Source: Pantoea rwandensis (lineage in GTDB: Bacteria; Pseudomonadota; Gammaproteobacteria; Enterobacterales; Enterobacteriaceae). Taken from it: DNA of 64,000 nt. Every line of letters starts with the position of its first letter. The stretch's first letter is position 1. The stretch spans positions 3,658,001 through 3,722,000 of the forward strand of contig NZ_CP009454.1 in assembly GCF_000759475.1 (NCBI RefSeq). The letters run 5' to 3'. This document shows, one piece after another, positions 50,257 to 61,381 of the stretch. Both the position numbers and the translations under genes were made by a program. The notes beneath the pieces were generated by a model. That model did no database searches, was not told the origin of the DNA, and saw only the letters and a program-made list of their open reading frames with translations.

Positions 50257-51744
50257 ATGACTTCTCACTATCTGCGCATTTTCACCCAACGTAATGCAGC
50301 CGTATTGCTGCTGCTCGGTTTTGCTTCCGGACTGCCTTTAGCTCTGACAGCCGGGACCTTACAGGCGTGGATGACCGTAGAGAATGTCGATCTGAAAACC
50401 ATCGGTTTCTTCTCCCTTGTCGGCCAGGCTTACGTGTTTAAGTTCCTGTGGTCGCCGATGATGGATCGCTATACCCCGCCGTTTCTTGGCCGTCGCCGTG
50501 GCTGGTTACTGGTTACTCAACTCGCACTGATCGCCGGCATTATCGCCATGGGCTTTATGCAGCCTTCGCGCGATCTGACGCTGCTGGCTGCCCTGGCCGT
50601 GCTGGTTGCCTTCTGTTCTGCATCGCAGGATATCGTGTTTGATGCCTGGAAAACCGATGTGCTACCGCCAGAAGAACGGGGCAGCGGTGCCGCGATTACG
50701 GTGTTGGGTTATCGCCTGGCGATGCTGATTTCAGGCGGACTGGCGCTGTGGCTTGCCGACCGATATCTGGGATGGCAGGCAACCTACTGGTTAATGGCGC
50801 TGCTGATGTTGCCAGGTTTGATTGCGACATTGCTGGCCAAAGAGCCCACAGCACCCGCGCGTGAGCCGCACACCCTGCGTCAGGCCGTTTCGTTCCCGCT
50901 CAAAGACTTCTTCCTGCGTAACAATGCCTGGCTGCTGATCACCTTAATCATCCTTTATAAGCTGGGTGATGCTTTTGCTGCGTCGCTCACCACCACTTTC
51001 CTGATTCGCGGCGTAGGTTTCAGCGCCGGCGATGTCGGACTGGTGAATAAAACGCTGGGATTGCTGGCAACCATCATTGGTGCGCTTTACGGCGGTGTGC
51101 TGATGCAACGCCTGAGCCTGTTCCGTGCCCTGATGATTTTCGGCATTCTTCAGGCGGTTTCCAACTTCGCTTATTGGCTATTGGCCGTGACGCCGCCTCA
51201 TTTATGGAGCATGGCCAGCGCGGTGTTCATTGAGAATCTTTGCGGAGGGATGGGCACCGCCGCGTTTGTGGCGCTGCTGATGACATTGTGCAATAAGTCA
51301 TTTTCCGCAACGCAGTTCGCGCTGCTCTCTGCCCTTTCCGCCGTCGGGCGCGTTTACGTCGGACCCGCTGCAGGATGGCTGGTCGAGCTGTGGGGCTGGC
51401 CGACCTTCTATGCTTTCACCGTGTTTGCAGGCGTGCCTGGCTTAATGCTGCTGTGGATTAGCCGCAGCACCCTGCAAGCCATTCAGCAGAGCGGGGAGTT
51501 TGTGATGCGAACCCGCTGGCCGCATGGCTATCGCTGGACAGTGCGTCTGTTCAGCTTCGGTTGTGGCCTGCTGGCACTCTGGTTGGTGATGCTAGCCCTG
51601 AATGCCGCTGGCATCTGGCATGTCAACGCGCTGCTGACACCGCTTTTTGAGATGGGTATGGCACTGGCGCTGGTGGCCGTGGCATTGGGTGTGATGCTGG
51701 ATTGTCTGGCGTTAAGAAAAATGCCGGGGAAAAATCTGACTTAA
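50257..51744 (+). CDS. ampG: AmpG, anhydromuropeptide permease
   Basis: Inner-membrane MFS-type importer of GlcNAc-anhydroMurNAc peptides for cell-wall recycling; 495 residues (E. coli 491), about 14 hydrophobic segments. Conserved blocks include LGFASGLPLALTAGTLQAWM, DRYTPPFLGRRRGWLL and SASQDIVFDAWKTDVL. The start at 50257 (MTSHYLRIFTQRN) matches the family. In species with inducible AmpC it supplies the inducer; no ampC or ampR lies in this window. Confidence 0.96.
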   Translation: MTSHYLRIFTQRNAAVLLLLGFASGLPLALTAGTLQAWMTVENVDLKTIGFFSLVGQAYVFKFLWSPMMDRYTPPFLGRRRGWLLVTQLALIAGIIAMGFMQPSRDLTLLAALAVLVAFCSASQDIVFDAWKTDVLPPEERGSGAAITVLGYRLAMLISGGLALWLADRYLGWQATYWLMALLMLPGLIATLLAKEPTAPAREPHTLRQAVSFPLKDFFLRNNAWLLITLIILYKLGDAFAASLTTTFLIRGVGFSAGDVGLVNKTLGLLATIIGALYGGVLMQRLSLFRALMIFGILQAVSNFAYWLLAVTPPHLWSMASAVFIENLCGGMGTAAFVALLMTLCNKSFSATQFALLSALSAVGRVYVGPAAGWLVELWGWPTFYAFTVFAGVPGLMLLWISRSTLQAIQQSGEFVMRTRWPHGYRWTVRLFSFGCGLLALWLVMLALNAAGIWHVNALLTPLFEMGMALALVAVALGVMLDCLALRKMPGKNLT

Positions 51745-52184
51745 GTAATGATAATTTGTCAGCCGCTAAATATTTGGCTAAAAAAATAACAATGAACTCA
51801 TTTTAACGAATAGCATTTTTTTCATCGCGAAAAAGAAACATTAAATTAACAACCCAGAATTATATTTAAATCCGGTGCGCAATTACTTTGTAGAAAACTC
51901 ATCACCCAAATGCTACACAATTGTTAAATAAATGGGCATTAATAGTACGGTTTATGCTTTCCCTGATTTTTCTGCGGTTTCTATCATTGTTTTTTGTTAT
52001 ATTGACGCCAACTGCTTGTCGCAATTAATAATTTGTCACCCTGCGCAACATCTGTGACACCCTTAGCAAAAGGTGTCAACAGCCTTCTGACACATCCTTA
52101 AGCTGGTTTACACTGCATAAACCTTCCCGTAAAATGCGCGCACACTTAAACGACAATAGAGCCCTTTGTCATTGAGGTCGTTAA
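51745..52184 (+). promoter_or_regulatory. Long AT-rich control region upstream of cyoABCDE
   Basis: A 440-base non-coding gap rich in A and T. A good promoter lies near its right end: -35 TTTACA (52107-52112), 17-base spacer, -10 TAAAAT (52130-52135), leaving a leader of about 40 bases. TGTTAAATAAATG near 51922 vaguely resembles an ArcA site. In E. coli cyo is repressed by ArcA, Fnr and Fur and activated by CRP; I could not make confident matches for the others. Confidence 0.6.
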
Positions 52185-53111
52185 ATGAGACTCAGGAAAT
52201 ACAATAAAAGTTTGGGGATTTTGTCATTAATTGCAGGCGCTGTATTACTCAGTGGCTGCGATAGTGCGTTGTTAAATCCCAAAGGACAGATTGCACTGGA
52301 GCAACGTTCGCTGATTCTGACAGCTTTTGGCTTGATGATGATCGTGGTTATCCCGGCAGTCTTCATGGCAGTATTCTTTGCCTGGAAATATCGGGCAACC
52401 AATACTAATGCGACTTATAGCCCTAACTGGTCACACTCTAACAAAGTGGAAGCCGTGGTCTGGACGATTCCAATCCTGATCATTATCTTCCTCGGCGTGC
52501 TGACCTGGAAATCGACCCACGCACTGGAACCGAGCAAACCGCTGGTTTCTGACGTGAAGCCGGTTGAGATCGATGTGGTTGCGCTGGACTGGAAATGGCT
52601 GTTTATCTACCCTGAACAGGGTATTGCAACCGTGAACCAGATTGCCTTCCCGGCAAATACTCCGGTGAACTTCAAGATCACCTCCAACTCCGTAATGAAC
52701 TCCTTCTTTATTCCTACGCTCGGTAGCCAGATCTACGCCATGGCGGGCATGCAGACTAAACTGCACCTGATCGCCAATGAGCCAGGAACATTCGACGGTA
52801 TCTCTGCGAACTTCAGTGGTCGCGGTTTCTCTGGCATGAAGTTCAAAGCCATTGCAACCAAAGACGATGCGGAATTCCAGCAGTGGGTGGCTAAAGTTAA
52901 AGCAGCACCTAACGCGCTGACCACCATGGATGATTTCGAGAAACTGGCTGCGCCAAGCGAAAATCACCCGGTGGAATATTTCTCAACTGCGAATCCAGAA
53001 CTGTTCAAGCAGGTTATTGATAAGTTCATGATGAGCCACGGGAAGATGGACATGCCAGAGCACAAAGGCATGGACATGAATCACGCCGCTGCTGCGGGAG
53101 CCGAGGAATAA
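52185..53111 (+). CDS. cyoA: CyoA, cytochrome bo3 ubiquinol oxidase subunit II
   Basis: Lipoprotein subunit of the aerobic terminal oxidase, 308 residues (E. coli 315). The signal ends LLSGC (Cys25); two membrane helices (about 40-65, 85-108) are followed by a periplasmic cupredoxin domain without CuA ligands, as expected for a quinol oxidase. Motifs: [36 protein letters not shown]. The C-terminus ends in a Met/His-rich tail ([17 protein letters not shown]). cyoB follows after four bases. Confidence 0.96.
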   Translation: MRLRKYNKSLGILSLIAGAVLLSGCDSALLNPKGQIALEQRSLILTAFGLMMIVVIPAVFMAVFFAWKYRATNTNATYSPNWSHSNKVEAVVWTIPILIIIFLGVLTWKSTHALEPSKPLVSDVKPVEIDVVALDWKWLFIYPEQGIATVNQIAFPANTPVNFKITSNSVMNSFFIPTLGSQIYAMAGMQTKLHLIANEPGTFDGISANFSGRGFSGMKFKAIATKDDAEFQQWVAKVKAAPNALTTMDDFEKLAAPSENHPVEYFSTANPELFKQVIDKFMMSHGKMDMPEHKGMDMNHAAAAGAEE

Positions 53112-53115
53112 TACG

Positions 53116-55098
53116 ATGTTCGGAAAATTAACACTGGATGCAGTGCCATACCACGAACCCATTATCGTGGTTACGGTAGCCGCAATCATCTTAGGTGGTC
53201 TGGCACTGGTTGCCGCGATTACTTATTTTGGTAAGTGGCAATACCTGTGGTCAGAATGGTTCACCTCCATTGACCACAAAAAACTGGGTATCATGTACAT
53301 CATCATGGCTTTCGTCATGCTGCTGCGCGGCTTTGCCGATGCGGTAATGATGCGTACCCAACAAGTGATGGCTTCCGCAGGCGAAGCCGGCATATTACCA
53401 CCGCACCACTACGACCAGATCTTCACCGCGCACGGCGTGATCATGATCTTCTTCGTGGCGATGCCTTTCGTGGTAGGTCTGATGAACATCGCGGTACCGC
53501 TGCAAATCGGTGCACGTGACGTTGCCTTCCCGTTCCTGAACAACCTGAGCTTCTGGTTTACTGCGATCGGTGTGATCCTGGTGAACATCTCTCTGGGTGT
53601 GGGCGAGTTCGCACAGACTGGCTGGTTGGCTTATCCACCGCTTTCGGGCGCGGAATACAGTCCTGGCGTCGGGGTCGATTATTGGATCTGGAGTCTCCAG
53701 CTTTCCGGTATCGGTACGACACTGACCGGTATCAACTTCTTCGTGACCATTCTGAAGATGCGTGCACCGGGCATGGACCTGTTCAAAATGCCTGTCTTCA
53801 CCTGGGCATCACTGTGTACTAACGTCCTAATCATCGCTGCGTTCCCGGTTCTGACCGTGACGCTGGCACTGTTGACGCTTGACCGTTACCTCGGCTTCCA
53901 TTTCTTCACCAATGAAATGGGCGGTAACATGATGATGTACGTCAACCTGATTTGGGTCTGGGGTCACCCGGAAGTATACATCCTCGTTCTGCCGGTATTC
54001 GGTGTGTTCGCGGAAGTCACTGCGACCTTCTCCAAAAAGCGTCTGTTCGGTTACACCTCTCTGGTGTGGGCGACCATCGCGATTACCGTTCTGTCGTTCA
54101 TCGTTTGGCTGCACCACTTCTTCACCATGGGTGCCGGTGCCAACGTTAACGCCTTCTTCGGTATTATGACGATGATCATCGCGATTCCGACCGGCGTGAA
54201 AATCTTCAACTGGCTGTTCACCATGTATCAGGGTCGCGTTGAGTTCCACTCAGCGATGCTGTGGACGATTGGCTTCCTGGTCACCTTCTCTATTGGTGGT
54301 ATGACCGGTGTTCTGCTGGCCGTTCCAGGTGCGGACTTCATTCTGCACAACAGCTTGTTCCTGATTGCTCACTTCCATAACGTGATTATCGGTGGTGTGG
54401 TGTTCGGTTGTATGGCTGGCGTGACCTACTGGTTCCCGAAAGCATTCGGCTTCACCCTGAACGAAAAATGGGGTATCCGTGCATTCTGGTTCTGGATCAT
54501 TGGTTTCTTCGTCGCCTTTATGCCGCTGTACGCATTGGGCTTCATGGGTATGACCCGTCGTATCAGCCAGGACATCGATCCTCAGTTCCACTCACTGCTG
54601 GTTGTTGCAGCAGGCGGTGCGGCACTGATTGCATGCGGTATCTTGTGCCAGCTGACTCAGTTCTACGTTTCTGTGCGTGACCGCGACCAGAACCGCGATC
54701 TGACCGGTGACCCGTGGGGTGGTCGTACGCTGGAGTGGGCAACCTCTTCACCGCCTCCGTTCTATAACTTTGCTGTTATCCCTGAAATCCACGAGCGCGA
54801 TGCGTTCTGGGAAATGAAAGAGAAAGGCGAAGCCTATAAGCAACCAGAAAAATATGAAGAAATTCATATGCCGAAAAACAGCGGCGCAGCCCTGATTATC
54901 GCAGCCTTCATGACCGTGTTTGGTTTCGCGATGATCTGGCACATCTGGTGGCTGGCTGGCCTTACCTTCCTGGCCACAATTGTGACCTGGATTGTGAAGA
55001 GCTTCGACGAAGACGTGGATTACTACGTTCCGGTTGCTGAAGTCGAGCAGATCGAGAAGAAGCACTTTGACGAAATCAGCAAAGCAGGTCTGAAATAA
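53116..55098 (+). CDS. cyoB: CyoB, cytochrome bo3 ubiquinol oxidase subunit I
   Basis: Catalytic haem-copper subunit, 660 residues (E. coli 663), about 15 membrane segments. CuB ligands: His and cross-linked Tyr in [12 protein letters not shown] (284, 288 by E. coli numbering) and the His pair in WLHHFFTMG (333-334). Haem ligands: His106 in [12 protein letters not shown] and His419/421 in [12 protein letters not shown]. Couples ubiquinol oxidation to proton pumping. Its stop overlaps the cyoC start (TAATG). Confidence 0.98.
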   Translation: MFGKLTLDAVPYHEPIIVVTVAAIILGGLALVAAITYFGKWQYLWSEWFTSIDHKKLGIMYIIMAFVMLLRGFADAVMMRTQQVMASAGEAGILPPHHYDQIFTAHGVIMIFFVAMPFVVGLMNIAVPLQIGARDVAFPFLNNLSFWFTAIGVILVNISLGVGEFAQTGWLAYPPLSGAEYSPGVGVDYWIWSLQLSGIGTTLTGINFFVTILKMRAPGMDLFKMPVFTWASLCTNVLIIAAFPVLTVTLALLTLDRYLGFHFFTNEMGGNMMMYVNLIWVWGHPEVYILVLPVFGVFAEVTATFSKKRLFGYTSLVWATIAITVLSFIVWLHHFFTMGAGANVNAFFGIMTMIIAIPTGVKIFNWLFTMYQGRVEFHSAMLWTIGFLVTFSIGGMTGVLLAVPGADFILHNSLFLIAHFHNVIIGGVVFGCMAGVTYWFPKAFGFTLNEKWGIRAFWFWIIGFFVAFMPLYALGFMGMTRRISQDIDPQFHSLLVVAAGGAALIACGILCQLTQFYVSVRDRDQNRDLTGDPWGGRTLEWATSSPPPFYNFAVIPEIHERDAFWEMKEKGEAYKQPEKYEEIHMPKNSGAALIIAAFMTVFGFAMIWHIWWLAGLTFLATIVTWIVKSFDEDVDYYVPVAEVEQIEKKHFDEISKAGLK

Positions 55099-55712
55099 TG
55101 TCAACTGAAACTGCAAAACACCACCACGACGCCCATGCGGAGCATGGGCATCACGATGCAGGAGCCAATAAAGTCTTTGGCTTCTGGATCTACCTGATGA
55201 GTGACTGCATTATCTTCGCAACCCTGTTTGCGACCTATGCAGTTATGGTCAATAACACTGCCGGTGGTCCGGCAGGTAAAGACATCTTTGAACTGCCGTT
55301 TGTGCTGGTTGAAACCGCGCTGCTGCTGCTCAGCTCCATTACTTATGGAATGGCAGTGATTGCGATGAACAACCAGAACAAGGGTTCAGTCATCAGCTGG
55401 TTGGCTCTGACCTTCCTGTTTGGTGCTGGATTCATCGGCATGGAAATCTATGAATTCCATCACCTGATCCTGGAAGGCTTTGGTCCTGACCGCAGTGGTT
55501 TCCTGTCCGCGTTCTTTACGCTGGTCGGTACCCACGGTCTGCACGTGACCTCAGGCCTGATCTGGATGGCAGTGATGATGTTCCAGATTTCTAAACGTGG
55601 TCTGACTGCAACTAACCGCACCCGTATCATGTGCCTGAGCTTGTTCTGGCACTTCCTGGATGTGGTTTGGATCTGCGTATTCACCGTTGTCTATCTGATG
55701 GGAGCCATGTAA
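55098..55712 (+). CDS. cyoC: CyoC, cytochrome bo3 ubiquinol oxidase subunit III
   Basis: Membrane subunit of 204 residues, as in E. coli, with five helices and a His-rich N-terminus ([16 protein letters not shown]). Landmarks: [21 protein letters not shown] and [19 protein letters not shown], then [19 protein letters not shown]. Overlaps cyoB and cyoD by one-to-two base stop/start junctions. Confidence 0.97.
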   Translation: MSTETAKHHHDAHAEHGHHDAGANKVFGFWIYLMSDCIIFATLFATYAVMVNNTAGGPAGKDIFELPFVLVETALLLLSSITYGMAVIAMNNQNKGSVISWLALTFLFGAGFIGMEIYEFHHLILEGFGPDRSGFLSAFFTLVGTHGLHVTSGLIWMAVMMFQISKRGLTATNRTRIMCLSLFWHFLDVVWICVFTVVYLMGAM

Positions 55713-56041
55713 TGAGTCATTCAGTTAACGAACATGGCGCTTCTCACGGTAGCGTGAAGTCTTACATGATCGGCTTCATCCTTTCTATCATCCTGACCGG
55801 TATTCCGTTCTGGATGGTAATGGATGGCGGCGCATCACACGGCACGATTCTGGGTGTGGTTCTGGTGTGTGCGGTGGTTCAGGTGTTAGTACACCTGGTC
55901 TACTTCCTGCACCTGGACAGCAAGTCAGAGGGCGGCTGGAACATGGTGGCGATTGTCTTCTCAGCACTCATTATTTTGATTGTTGTCGTCGGATCACTGT
56001 GGATCATGTGGAACCTCAACTACAACATGATGGCCGACTAA
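55712..56041 (+). CDS. cyoD: CyoD, cytochrome bo3 ubiquinol oxidase subunit IV
   Basis: A 109-residue, three-helix subunit that helps assemble CuB in subunit I. Begins [20 protein letters not shown]; the helix [16 protein letters not shown] and the block [19 protein letters not shown] are typical. The start at 55712 overlaps the cyoC stop (TAATG); the open frame upstream is only cyoC read out of frame. Confidence 0.96.
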   Translation: MSHSVNEHGASHGSVKSYMIGFILSIILTGIPFWMVMDGGASHGTILGVVLVCAVVQVLVHLVYFLHLDSKSEGGWNMVAIVFSALIILIVVVGSLWIMWNLNYNMMAD

Positions 56042-56054
56042 AGAGTCACACGTA

Positions 56055-56942
56055 ATGATTAAGCAATACCTGCAAGTAACAAAACCAGGAATTATTTTCG
56101 GCAACTTAATTTCTGTGATCGGTGGATTCTTGCTGGCTTCGAAAGGCAGCATTGATTACCCCCTGTTTCTCTATTCACTGGTGGGCGTTTCGCTGGTTGT
56201 CGCATCAGGTTGTGTATTCAACAACGTGATTGACCGCGATATCGACATCAAAATGGAGAGAACGCGGAACCGTGTTCTGGTCAAAGGCCTGATCTCGGCG
56301 AAAGTAAGCCTGGTTTATGCAACCGCATTGGGTATTGCTGGCTTTGCGTTGCTGTATTTCGGCGCTAACCCGCTGGCCATGTGGCTGGCGGTAATGGGCT
56401 TCGTTGTCTATGTGGGCATTTACAGCCTGTATATGAAACGCAACTCCGTGTATGGCACGCTGATCGGTAGCCTCTCTGGTGCAGCACCGCCAGTGATTGG
56501 CTACTGCGCAGTGACCAATCAGTTTGATGCTGGCGCTTTGATCTTGTTGGCTATTTTTAGCCTGTGGCAGATGCCGCACTCGTACGCGATTGCGATTTTC
56601 CGCTTCAAAGATTATCAGGCGGCTAACATCCCGGTTCTGCCTGTCGTGAAAGGTATCTCGGTAGCCAAAAATCATATTACGCTTTACATCCTGGCGTTCA
56701 TGATTGCTACGCTGATGCTGACACTTGGCGGTTACGCGGGCTACAAGTATCTGGTGGTCGCCGCGGCGGTGAGTGTGTGGTGGTTGGGCATGGCGCTTTC
56801 AGGTTACAAAACCTCAAACGATAAAGTTTGGGCGCGTAAACTGTTTGTGTTCTCGATTGTCGCTATCACAGCATTGAGCGTGATGATGTCGGTTGATTTT
56901 ATGACGCCGGCCTCTAAAGACCTGCTGACTTACGTCTGGTAA
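56055..56942 (+). CDS. cyoE: CyoE, protohaem IX farnesyltransferase (haem O synthase)
   Basis: Inner-membrane UbiA-family prenyltransferase, 295 residues (E. coli 296), nine helices, makes haem O for CyoB. The catalytic Asp-rich motif is [19 protein letters not shown] near residue 60; the second conserved region is [15 protein letters not shown] near 190. Last gene of the cyo operon, followed by a strong terminator. Confidence 0.97.
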   Translation: MIKQYLQVTKPGIIFGNLISVIGGFLLASKGSIDYPLFLYSLVGVSLVVASGCVFNNVIDRDIDIKMERTRNRVLVKGLISAKVSLVYATALGIAGFALLYFGANPLAMWLAVMGFVVYVGIYSLYMKRNSVYGTLIGSLSGAAPPVIGYCAVTNQFDAGALILLAIFSLWQMPHSYAIAIFRFKDYQAANIPVLPVVKGISVAKNHITLYILAFMIATLMLTLGGYAGYKYLVVAAAVSVWWLGMALSGYKTSNDKVWARKLFVFSIVAITALSVMMSVDFMTPASKDLLTYVW

Positions 56943-56960
56943 TACAGCTCCGCAACACCA

Positions 56961-56994
56961 GAAAGGGCGCGAATTTCGCGCCCTTTCTTTTTGT
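56961..56994 (+). terminator. Intrinsic terminator of cyoABCDE
   Basis: GAAAGGGCGCGAA and TTCGCGCCCTTTC form a long stem (56961-56987) followed by TTTTTG, 19 bases after the cyoE stop. Confidence 0.92.
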
Positions 56995-57073
56995 TACCAC
57001 TGCTTAACAACAATTGTTTTACCCGCCCTGCCCTGCTCCTTAAAATGAGTGCAGCAAAATTACAGAGGTTGGA

Positions 57074-58438
57074 ATGAACGATAATAAAATGACGCCAGTA
57101 GAGCTTCGGGCTACATGGGGTTTAGGCACAGTTTTTTCCCTGCGCATGCTGGGAATGTTTATGGTCCTGCCGGTACTCACCACGTACGGTATGGCGTTGC
57201 AGGGAGCCAGTGAAACCTTAATTGGTCTGGCAATTGGCATCTATGGTCTGGCACAAGCCGTATTCCAGATTCCGTTTGGTCTGCTGTCCGATCGCGTCGG
57301 TCGCAAACCGCTCATTGTTGGCGGGCTGTTAGTGTTCGTGCTGGGCAGTATTATCGCAGCGATGACCACCTCAATCTGGGGCGTGATCCTGGGTCGTGCT
57401 TTGCAGGGCTCTGGCGCAATTGCCGCTGCCGTCATGGCATTACTCTCAGATCTCACTCGCGAACAAAACCGTACTAAAGCGATGGCGTTTATTGGCATCA
57501 GTTTCGGTGTGACCTTTGCAATTGCGATGGTGGTAGGCCCAATTGTCACCCATGCTCTGGGGTTGCATGCACTTTTCTGGATGATCGCTATTCTGGCCTC
57601 GCTGGGCATTGTTATCACGCTATTGGTGGTGCCGAGCGCACCCAATCACATGCTTAACCGTGAGTCCGGCATGGTAAAAGCCAGCATTCGTGAAGTGTTA
57701 GCCAATCCTAAACTCCTCAAATTAAACATCGGTATTCTTTGCCTGCATATCCTGCTGATGTCGAGTTTTGTGGCTTTGCCGGGCCAGTTTGAACAAGCAG
57801 GCTTCCCGGCATCTGAACACTGGAAAGTCTATTTGGTCACCATGCTGGTCGCTTTCGTTCTGGTGGTGCCTTTCATCATCTATGCCGAAGTGAAACGCCG
57901 CATGAAGCGCGTTTTTGTTACCTGCGTGGCACTGATCATTATCGCGGAAATCGTACTATGGGGGGCGGCTGGTCATTTCTGGACGCTGGTGATTGGCGTG
58001 CAGCTGTTCTTCCTCGCCTTCAACCTGATGGAAGCCATTCTGCCTTCGCTGATCAGTAAAGAATCACCGCCGGGCTACAAAGGCACAGCGATGGGCATTT
58101 ACTCCACCAGCCAGTTCATTGGCGTGGCGATTGGCGGCAGCATGGGCGGTTGGATCTTCGGTCACTTTGATGCGCAGACGGTGTTTCTGGTGGGTGCGAT
58201 TGTGGCGGCAGCCTGGTTGTTTGTGGCGATGTCGATGCAGGAGCCGCCATACGTCAGCAGCCTGCGCATGGTGCTCAGTGATGCCGTATTAGCGGTGCCT
58301 AACCTTGAAAAGCGTTTAAAAGCGCAGCCGGGTGTCTCTTCAGTCTTTATCGTGCCGGAAGAGAAAAGTGCTTACATCAAGATCGACAGTAAAGTGACGA
58401 GCCGCGTCGAAATTGAAGCGCTGCTCGCCAGCTGTTAG
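57074..58438 (+). CDS. yajR: YajR, MFS transporter with C-terminal YAM domain
   Basis: Inner-membrane transporter of 454 residues, same as E. coli. Twelve MFS helices with motif A LSDRVGRKPLIVGG near residue 70 fill residues 15-380. A cytosolic ferredoxin-like YAM domain (about 390-454: LRMVLSDAVLAVPNLEKRLKA onward, SSVFIVPEEKSAYIKID) marks the family. Substrate unknown. GAGGTTGGA precedes the ATG. Confidence 0.95.
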   Translation: MNDNKMTPVELRATWGLGTVFSLRMLGMFMVLPVLTTYGMALQGASETLIGLAIGIYGLAQAVFQIPFGLLSDRVGRKPLIVGGLLVFVLGSIIAAMTTSIWGVILGRALQGSGAIAAAVMALLSDLTREQNRTKAMAFIGISFGVTFAIAMVVGPIVTHALGLHALFWMIAILASLGIVITLLVVPSAPNHMLNRESGMVKASIREVLANPKLLKLNIGILCLHILLMSSFVALPGQFEQAGFPASEHWKVYLVTMLVAFVLVVPFIIYAEVKRRMKRVFVTCVALIIIAEIVLWGAAGHFWTLVIGVQLFFLAFNLMEAILPSLISKESPPGYKGTAMGIYSTSQFIGVAIGGSMGGWIFGHFDAQTVFLVGAIVAAAWLFVAMSMQEPPYVSSLRMVLSDAVLAVPNLEKRLKAQPGVSSVFIVPEEKSAYIKIDSKVTSRVEIEALLASC

Positions 58439-58499
58439 TTAGTCGTCACACACTCTGTGGCGGCGCGATTAACCGCACCGCCACAAACCATCACGCTAA

Positions 58500-59540
58500 T
58501 TAAAGCGACATATCAACCACGATGCGCCCTTCAATTTTTCCCGCATGCATACGCGCAAAGATGTCGTTAATGTTGGTCAGCGGTTCAACCGCCACGTTGG
58601 CTTTCACTTTATGACGCCCAGCGAAATCCAACGCTTCCTGCAGATCTTTACGCGTACCGACAATTGAACCGCGCACGGTAATACCGTCCAGCACCATATC
58701 AAAGATAGACAGGTCGAATTTGCCCGGTGGCAGACCGTTCAGCACCATAGTACCGCCACGACGCATAGTACCGATCGCCTGCTCAAACGCCTTCGGTGAA
58801 ACAGCCGTCACCAGCACACCGTGCGCACCGCCGAAGCTTTCCTGGAACACTTTAGCCGGATCGACGTTCTTCGCATTCGCCACCACACTGGCACCAAGAC
58901 GTTTAGCAAACGCCAGCTTCTCATCATCGATATCCACCGCAGCGACATTCAGTCCCATCGCCACCGCATATTGCACTGCCATATGGCCCAGACCACCAAT
59001 ACCGGACACCACCACCCAATCACCCGGCTTGGTGTCGGTCATCTTCAGGCCTTTGTACACCGTCACACCCGCACACAGAATCGGTGCTATTTCGTTGTAA
59101 TCGATGTTTTCCGGAATGATGCCGACATAGTTCGCATCCGCAAGGCAATATTCTGCAAAACTGCCGTTCACCGAATAACCGGCATTCTGCTGTGACAGAC
59201 ACAGGGTTTCCCAGCTATCCAGACAGTGCTCACAGTGGCCGCATGCGGAATAGAGCCAGGGCACGCCCACACGATCGCCCAATTTCAAATGCTTCACACC
59301 TTCACCTAGCGCCACTACCTGTCCTACGCCTTCATGGCCGGGAATAAACGGGGGATTGGGTTTAATCGGCCAGTCGCCTTCGGCGGCATGTAAGTCGGTA
59401 TGGCACACGCCAGTCGCCGCGATTTTCACCAGAATCTGGCCCGGTCCCACTTGCGGTACTGGCACCTGCTCAATCACTAATGGTTCGCCAAAGGCTTTGA
59501 CAACTGCGGCTTTCATGGTGGTTTTGATTTGCATATTCAT
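58500..59540 (-). CDS. adhP: AdhP-like zinc alcohol dehydrogenase
   Basis: A 346-residue medium-chain zinc alcohol dehydrogenase, NAD-dependent by the Rossmann motif [13 protein letters not shown]. Catalytic zinc ligands: Cys in GVCHTDLH, His in GHEGVGQVV, and Cys in [12 protein letters not shown]. Structural zinc: four Cys in [15 protein letters not shown]. Close to ethanol-preferring AdhP. The ATG at 59540 has GGAG eight bases upstream. It follows the aldehyde dehydrogenase gene after 30 bases, so the pair could take an alcohol to its acid. Identity of the alcohol is unknown. Confidence 0.9.
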   Translation of the reverse strand: MNMQIKTTMKAAVVKAFGEPLVIEQVPVPQVGPGQILVKIAATGVCHTDLHAAEGDWPIKPNPPFIPGHEGVGQVVALGEGVKHLKLGDRVGVPWLYSACGHCEHCLDSWETLCLSQQNAGYSVNGSFAEYCLADANYVGIIPENIDYNEIAPILCAGVTVYKGLKMTDTKPGDWVVVSGIGGLGHMAVQYAVAMGLNVAAVDIDDEKLAFAKRLGASVVANAKNVDPAKVFQESFGGAHGVLVTAVSPKAFEQAIGTMRRGGTMVLNGLPPGKFDLSIFDMVLDGITVRGSIVGTRKDLQEALDFAGRHKVKANVAVEPLTNINDIFARMHAGKIEGRIVVDMSL

Positions 59541-59570
59541 CTTTCACTCTCCATTTGATCGGATGCGGAC

Positions 59571-61091
59571 TCAGAACAGGCCCAAAGGCGCGGTGCCATA
59601 GCTGACCAGCAGATTTTTGGTTTGTTGGTAGGCGCTGAGCGCCATTTTGTGCGTCTCGCGCCCCACTCCCGACTGCTTATAGCCACCGAAAGCTGCGTGC
59701 GCAGGATAGATGTGATAGCAGTTGGTCCAGACGCGACCGGCTTTGATACCACGCCCCATGCGGTACGCCAGATTGGTATCACGCGTCCATACACCCGCGC
59801 CGAGGCCAAATTGCGTTTCATTGGCAATCGACAAAGCTTCCGCTTCATCTTTAAAAGTGGTGATGCCAATAACAGGCCCAAAAATCTCTTCCTGGAAACA
59901 CCGCATCTGGTTGGTGCCTTTGATCAGGGTTGGCTGGATATAGAATCCGTTATCCAGTTCCGCTGCGACGCTGGCACGATCGCCTCCGGTCAGAATTTGC
60001 CCTCCTTCGTCGCGCGCGATGTTGATGTAAGACAGGATTTTGTCGAATTGCTGACGGGAAGCCTGAGCACCGATCATGGTGTCGGTATCCAGCGGATCGC
60101 CTCGGCGGATATTCGCCACTTTATCCATCACCCGCGCCATAAACGGCTCATAGATGGATTCATGGATCAACGCACGCGACGGACAAGTACAGACTTCGCC
60201 CTGATTGAAGAAACCGAGTACCAGCCCTTCCACCGCTTTTTCGATAAAGTCCGATTCACCGTCCATCACATCGGCAAAGTAGATGTTAGGCGACTTGCCG
60301 CCCAGCTCGACGGTACAGGGAATGATGTTTTCAGCCGCGCACGCCATGATATGGCGCCCGACCGGTGTTGAGCCGGTGAACGCGATTTTGGCGATACGTT
60401 TGCTGGTGGCCAGCGCTTCACCGGCTTCCCGGCCAAAGCCCTGCACCACGTTAAGCACGCCGGCCGGGAAAAGATCGCCGATCAGCTCCATCAACAGCGT
60501 GATGGCCAGTGGCGTTTGCTCAGCCGGTTTCAGCACCACGCAGTTACCGGCTGCCAGCGCCGGAGCCAGTTTCCATGCCGCCATTAACAGCGGGAAGTTC
60601 CATGGGATGATTTGCCCAACCACACCTAGCGGCTCATGGAAGTGATAAGCCACCGTGGTTTCATCAATTTCGGCGGTGCTGCCTTCCTGTGCACGCAGAC
60701 AACCGGCGAAGTAGCGGAAATGATCCACCGCCAGCGGCAGGTCGGCATTGAGCGTTTCGCGGATCGGTTTGCCGTTGTCCCAGCTCTCCGCCACAGACAA
60801 CATTTCAATATTTTGTTCAATGCAGTCGGCCACCTGCAGCAGCAGATTGGCCCGATGTTGCACGCTGGTTTTTCCCCAGGCGTCAGCGGCCTGATGAGCA
60901 GCGTCCAGTGCTAAATCGATATCCCGCGCGTCAGAACGCGGAAACTGCGCAATATCGCTGCCATCAACAGGCGAGGTGTTCGTAAAATACTGGCCGCTGA
61001 GCGGCTCTGTGAATTTGCCCGCAATAAAATTGCCGTAGGTCGCTTTAAAAGTGACCAAAGCGCCGGGCGTGCCGGGATGTGCATAACGCAT
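59571..61091 (-). CDS. AldB/ExaC-type NAD(P)-dependent aldehyde dehydrogenase
   Basis: A 506-residue aldehyde dehydrogenase (E. coli AldB 512). Glu in [10 protein letters not shown] and nucleophile Cys in [15 protein letters not shown]; cofactor site [11 protein letters not shown]. Block [22 protein letters not shown] region is typical of acetaldehyde or chloroacetaldehyde dehydrogenases (AldB, AcoD, ExaC). The start at 61091 ([11 protein letters not shown]) has AAGGAG upstream. First gene of the dehydrogenase pair, with a sigma-54 promoter at 61184-61199 and a divergent AcoR-like activator gene. Confidence 0.93.
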   Translation of the reverse strand: MRYAHPGTPGALVTFKATYGNFIAGKFTEPLSGQYFTNTSPVDGSDIAQFPRSDARDIDLALDAAHQAADAWGKTSVQHRANLLLQVADCIEQNIEMLSVAESWDNGKPIRETLNADLPLAVDHFRYFAGCLRAQEGSTAEIDETTVAYHFHEPLGVVGQIIPWNFPLLMAAWKLAPALAAGNCVVLKPAEQTPLAITLLMELIGDLFPAGVLNVVQGFGREAGEALATSKRIAKIAFTGSTPVGRHIMACAAENIIPCTVELGGKSPNIYFADVMDGESDFIEKAVEGLVLGFFNQGEVCTCPSRALIHESIYEPFMARVMDKVANIRRGDPLDTDTMIGAQASRQQFDKILSYINIARDEGGQILTGGDRASVAAELDNGFYIQPTLIKGTNQMRCFQEEIFGPVIGITTFKDEAEALSIANETQFGLGAGVWTRDTNLAYRMGRGIKAGRVWTNCYHIYPAHAAFGGYKQSGVGRETHKMALSAYQQTKNLLVSYGTAPLGLF

Positions 61092-61183
61092 CGCAAACTC
61101 CTTCGTGTAGGGTCGTTTATTGTTAGCTGGCAGCGGCAACCTGTGGGTCAACTGATTGAACAGCCCGCTGCCTAATAAGCTAT

Positions 61184-61199
61184 TGCAGCGGGCGTGCCA
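61184..61199 (-). promoter_or_regulatory. Sigma-54 promoter of the aldehyde/alcohol dehydrogenase pair
   Basis: On the minus strand TGGCAC-GCCCG-CTGCA has GG and GC separated by exactly 10 bases and differs from the sigma-54 consensus at one position. It lies about 93 bases upstream of the aldehyde dehydrogenase start. A sigma-54-dependent activator gene is divergent from it. Confidence 0.85.
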
Positions 61200-61305
61200 G
61201 TTTTTTTCAGCTTGCGAATTTTCGAAAAATCGTTTTATCTATCATTGATTTATAAAACTAATAGCCCTTTTAAACGCGCGGGTTCTGCCACCAAAATCCT
61301 CATCT

Positions 61306-61324
61306 GTGTTGCGTATCGCAACAC
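61306..61324. promoter_or_regulatory. Candidate AcoR-type enhancer: perfect inverted repeat
   Basis: GTGTTGCG and CGCAACAC flank TAT, a perfect 8-bp inverted repeat about 107 bases upstream of the sigma-54 -24 box and 58 bases before the activator gene. Position and symmetry suit the binding site of the divergent AcoR-like protein; that is inference. Confidence 0.65.
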
Positions 61325-61381
61325 CGCAGAAACCAAGTCGCTACAATGCTGCAACACTTTCGCTTAGGCATGAGGTTACCA

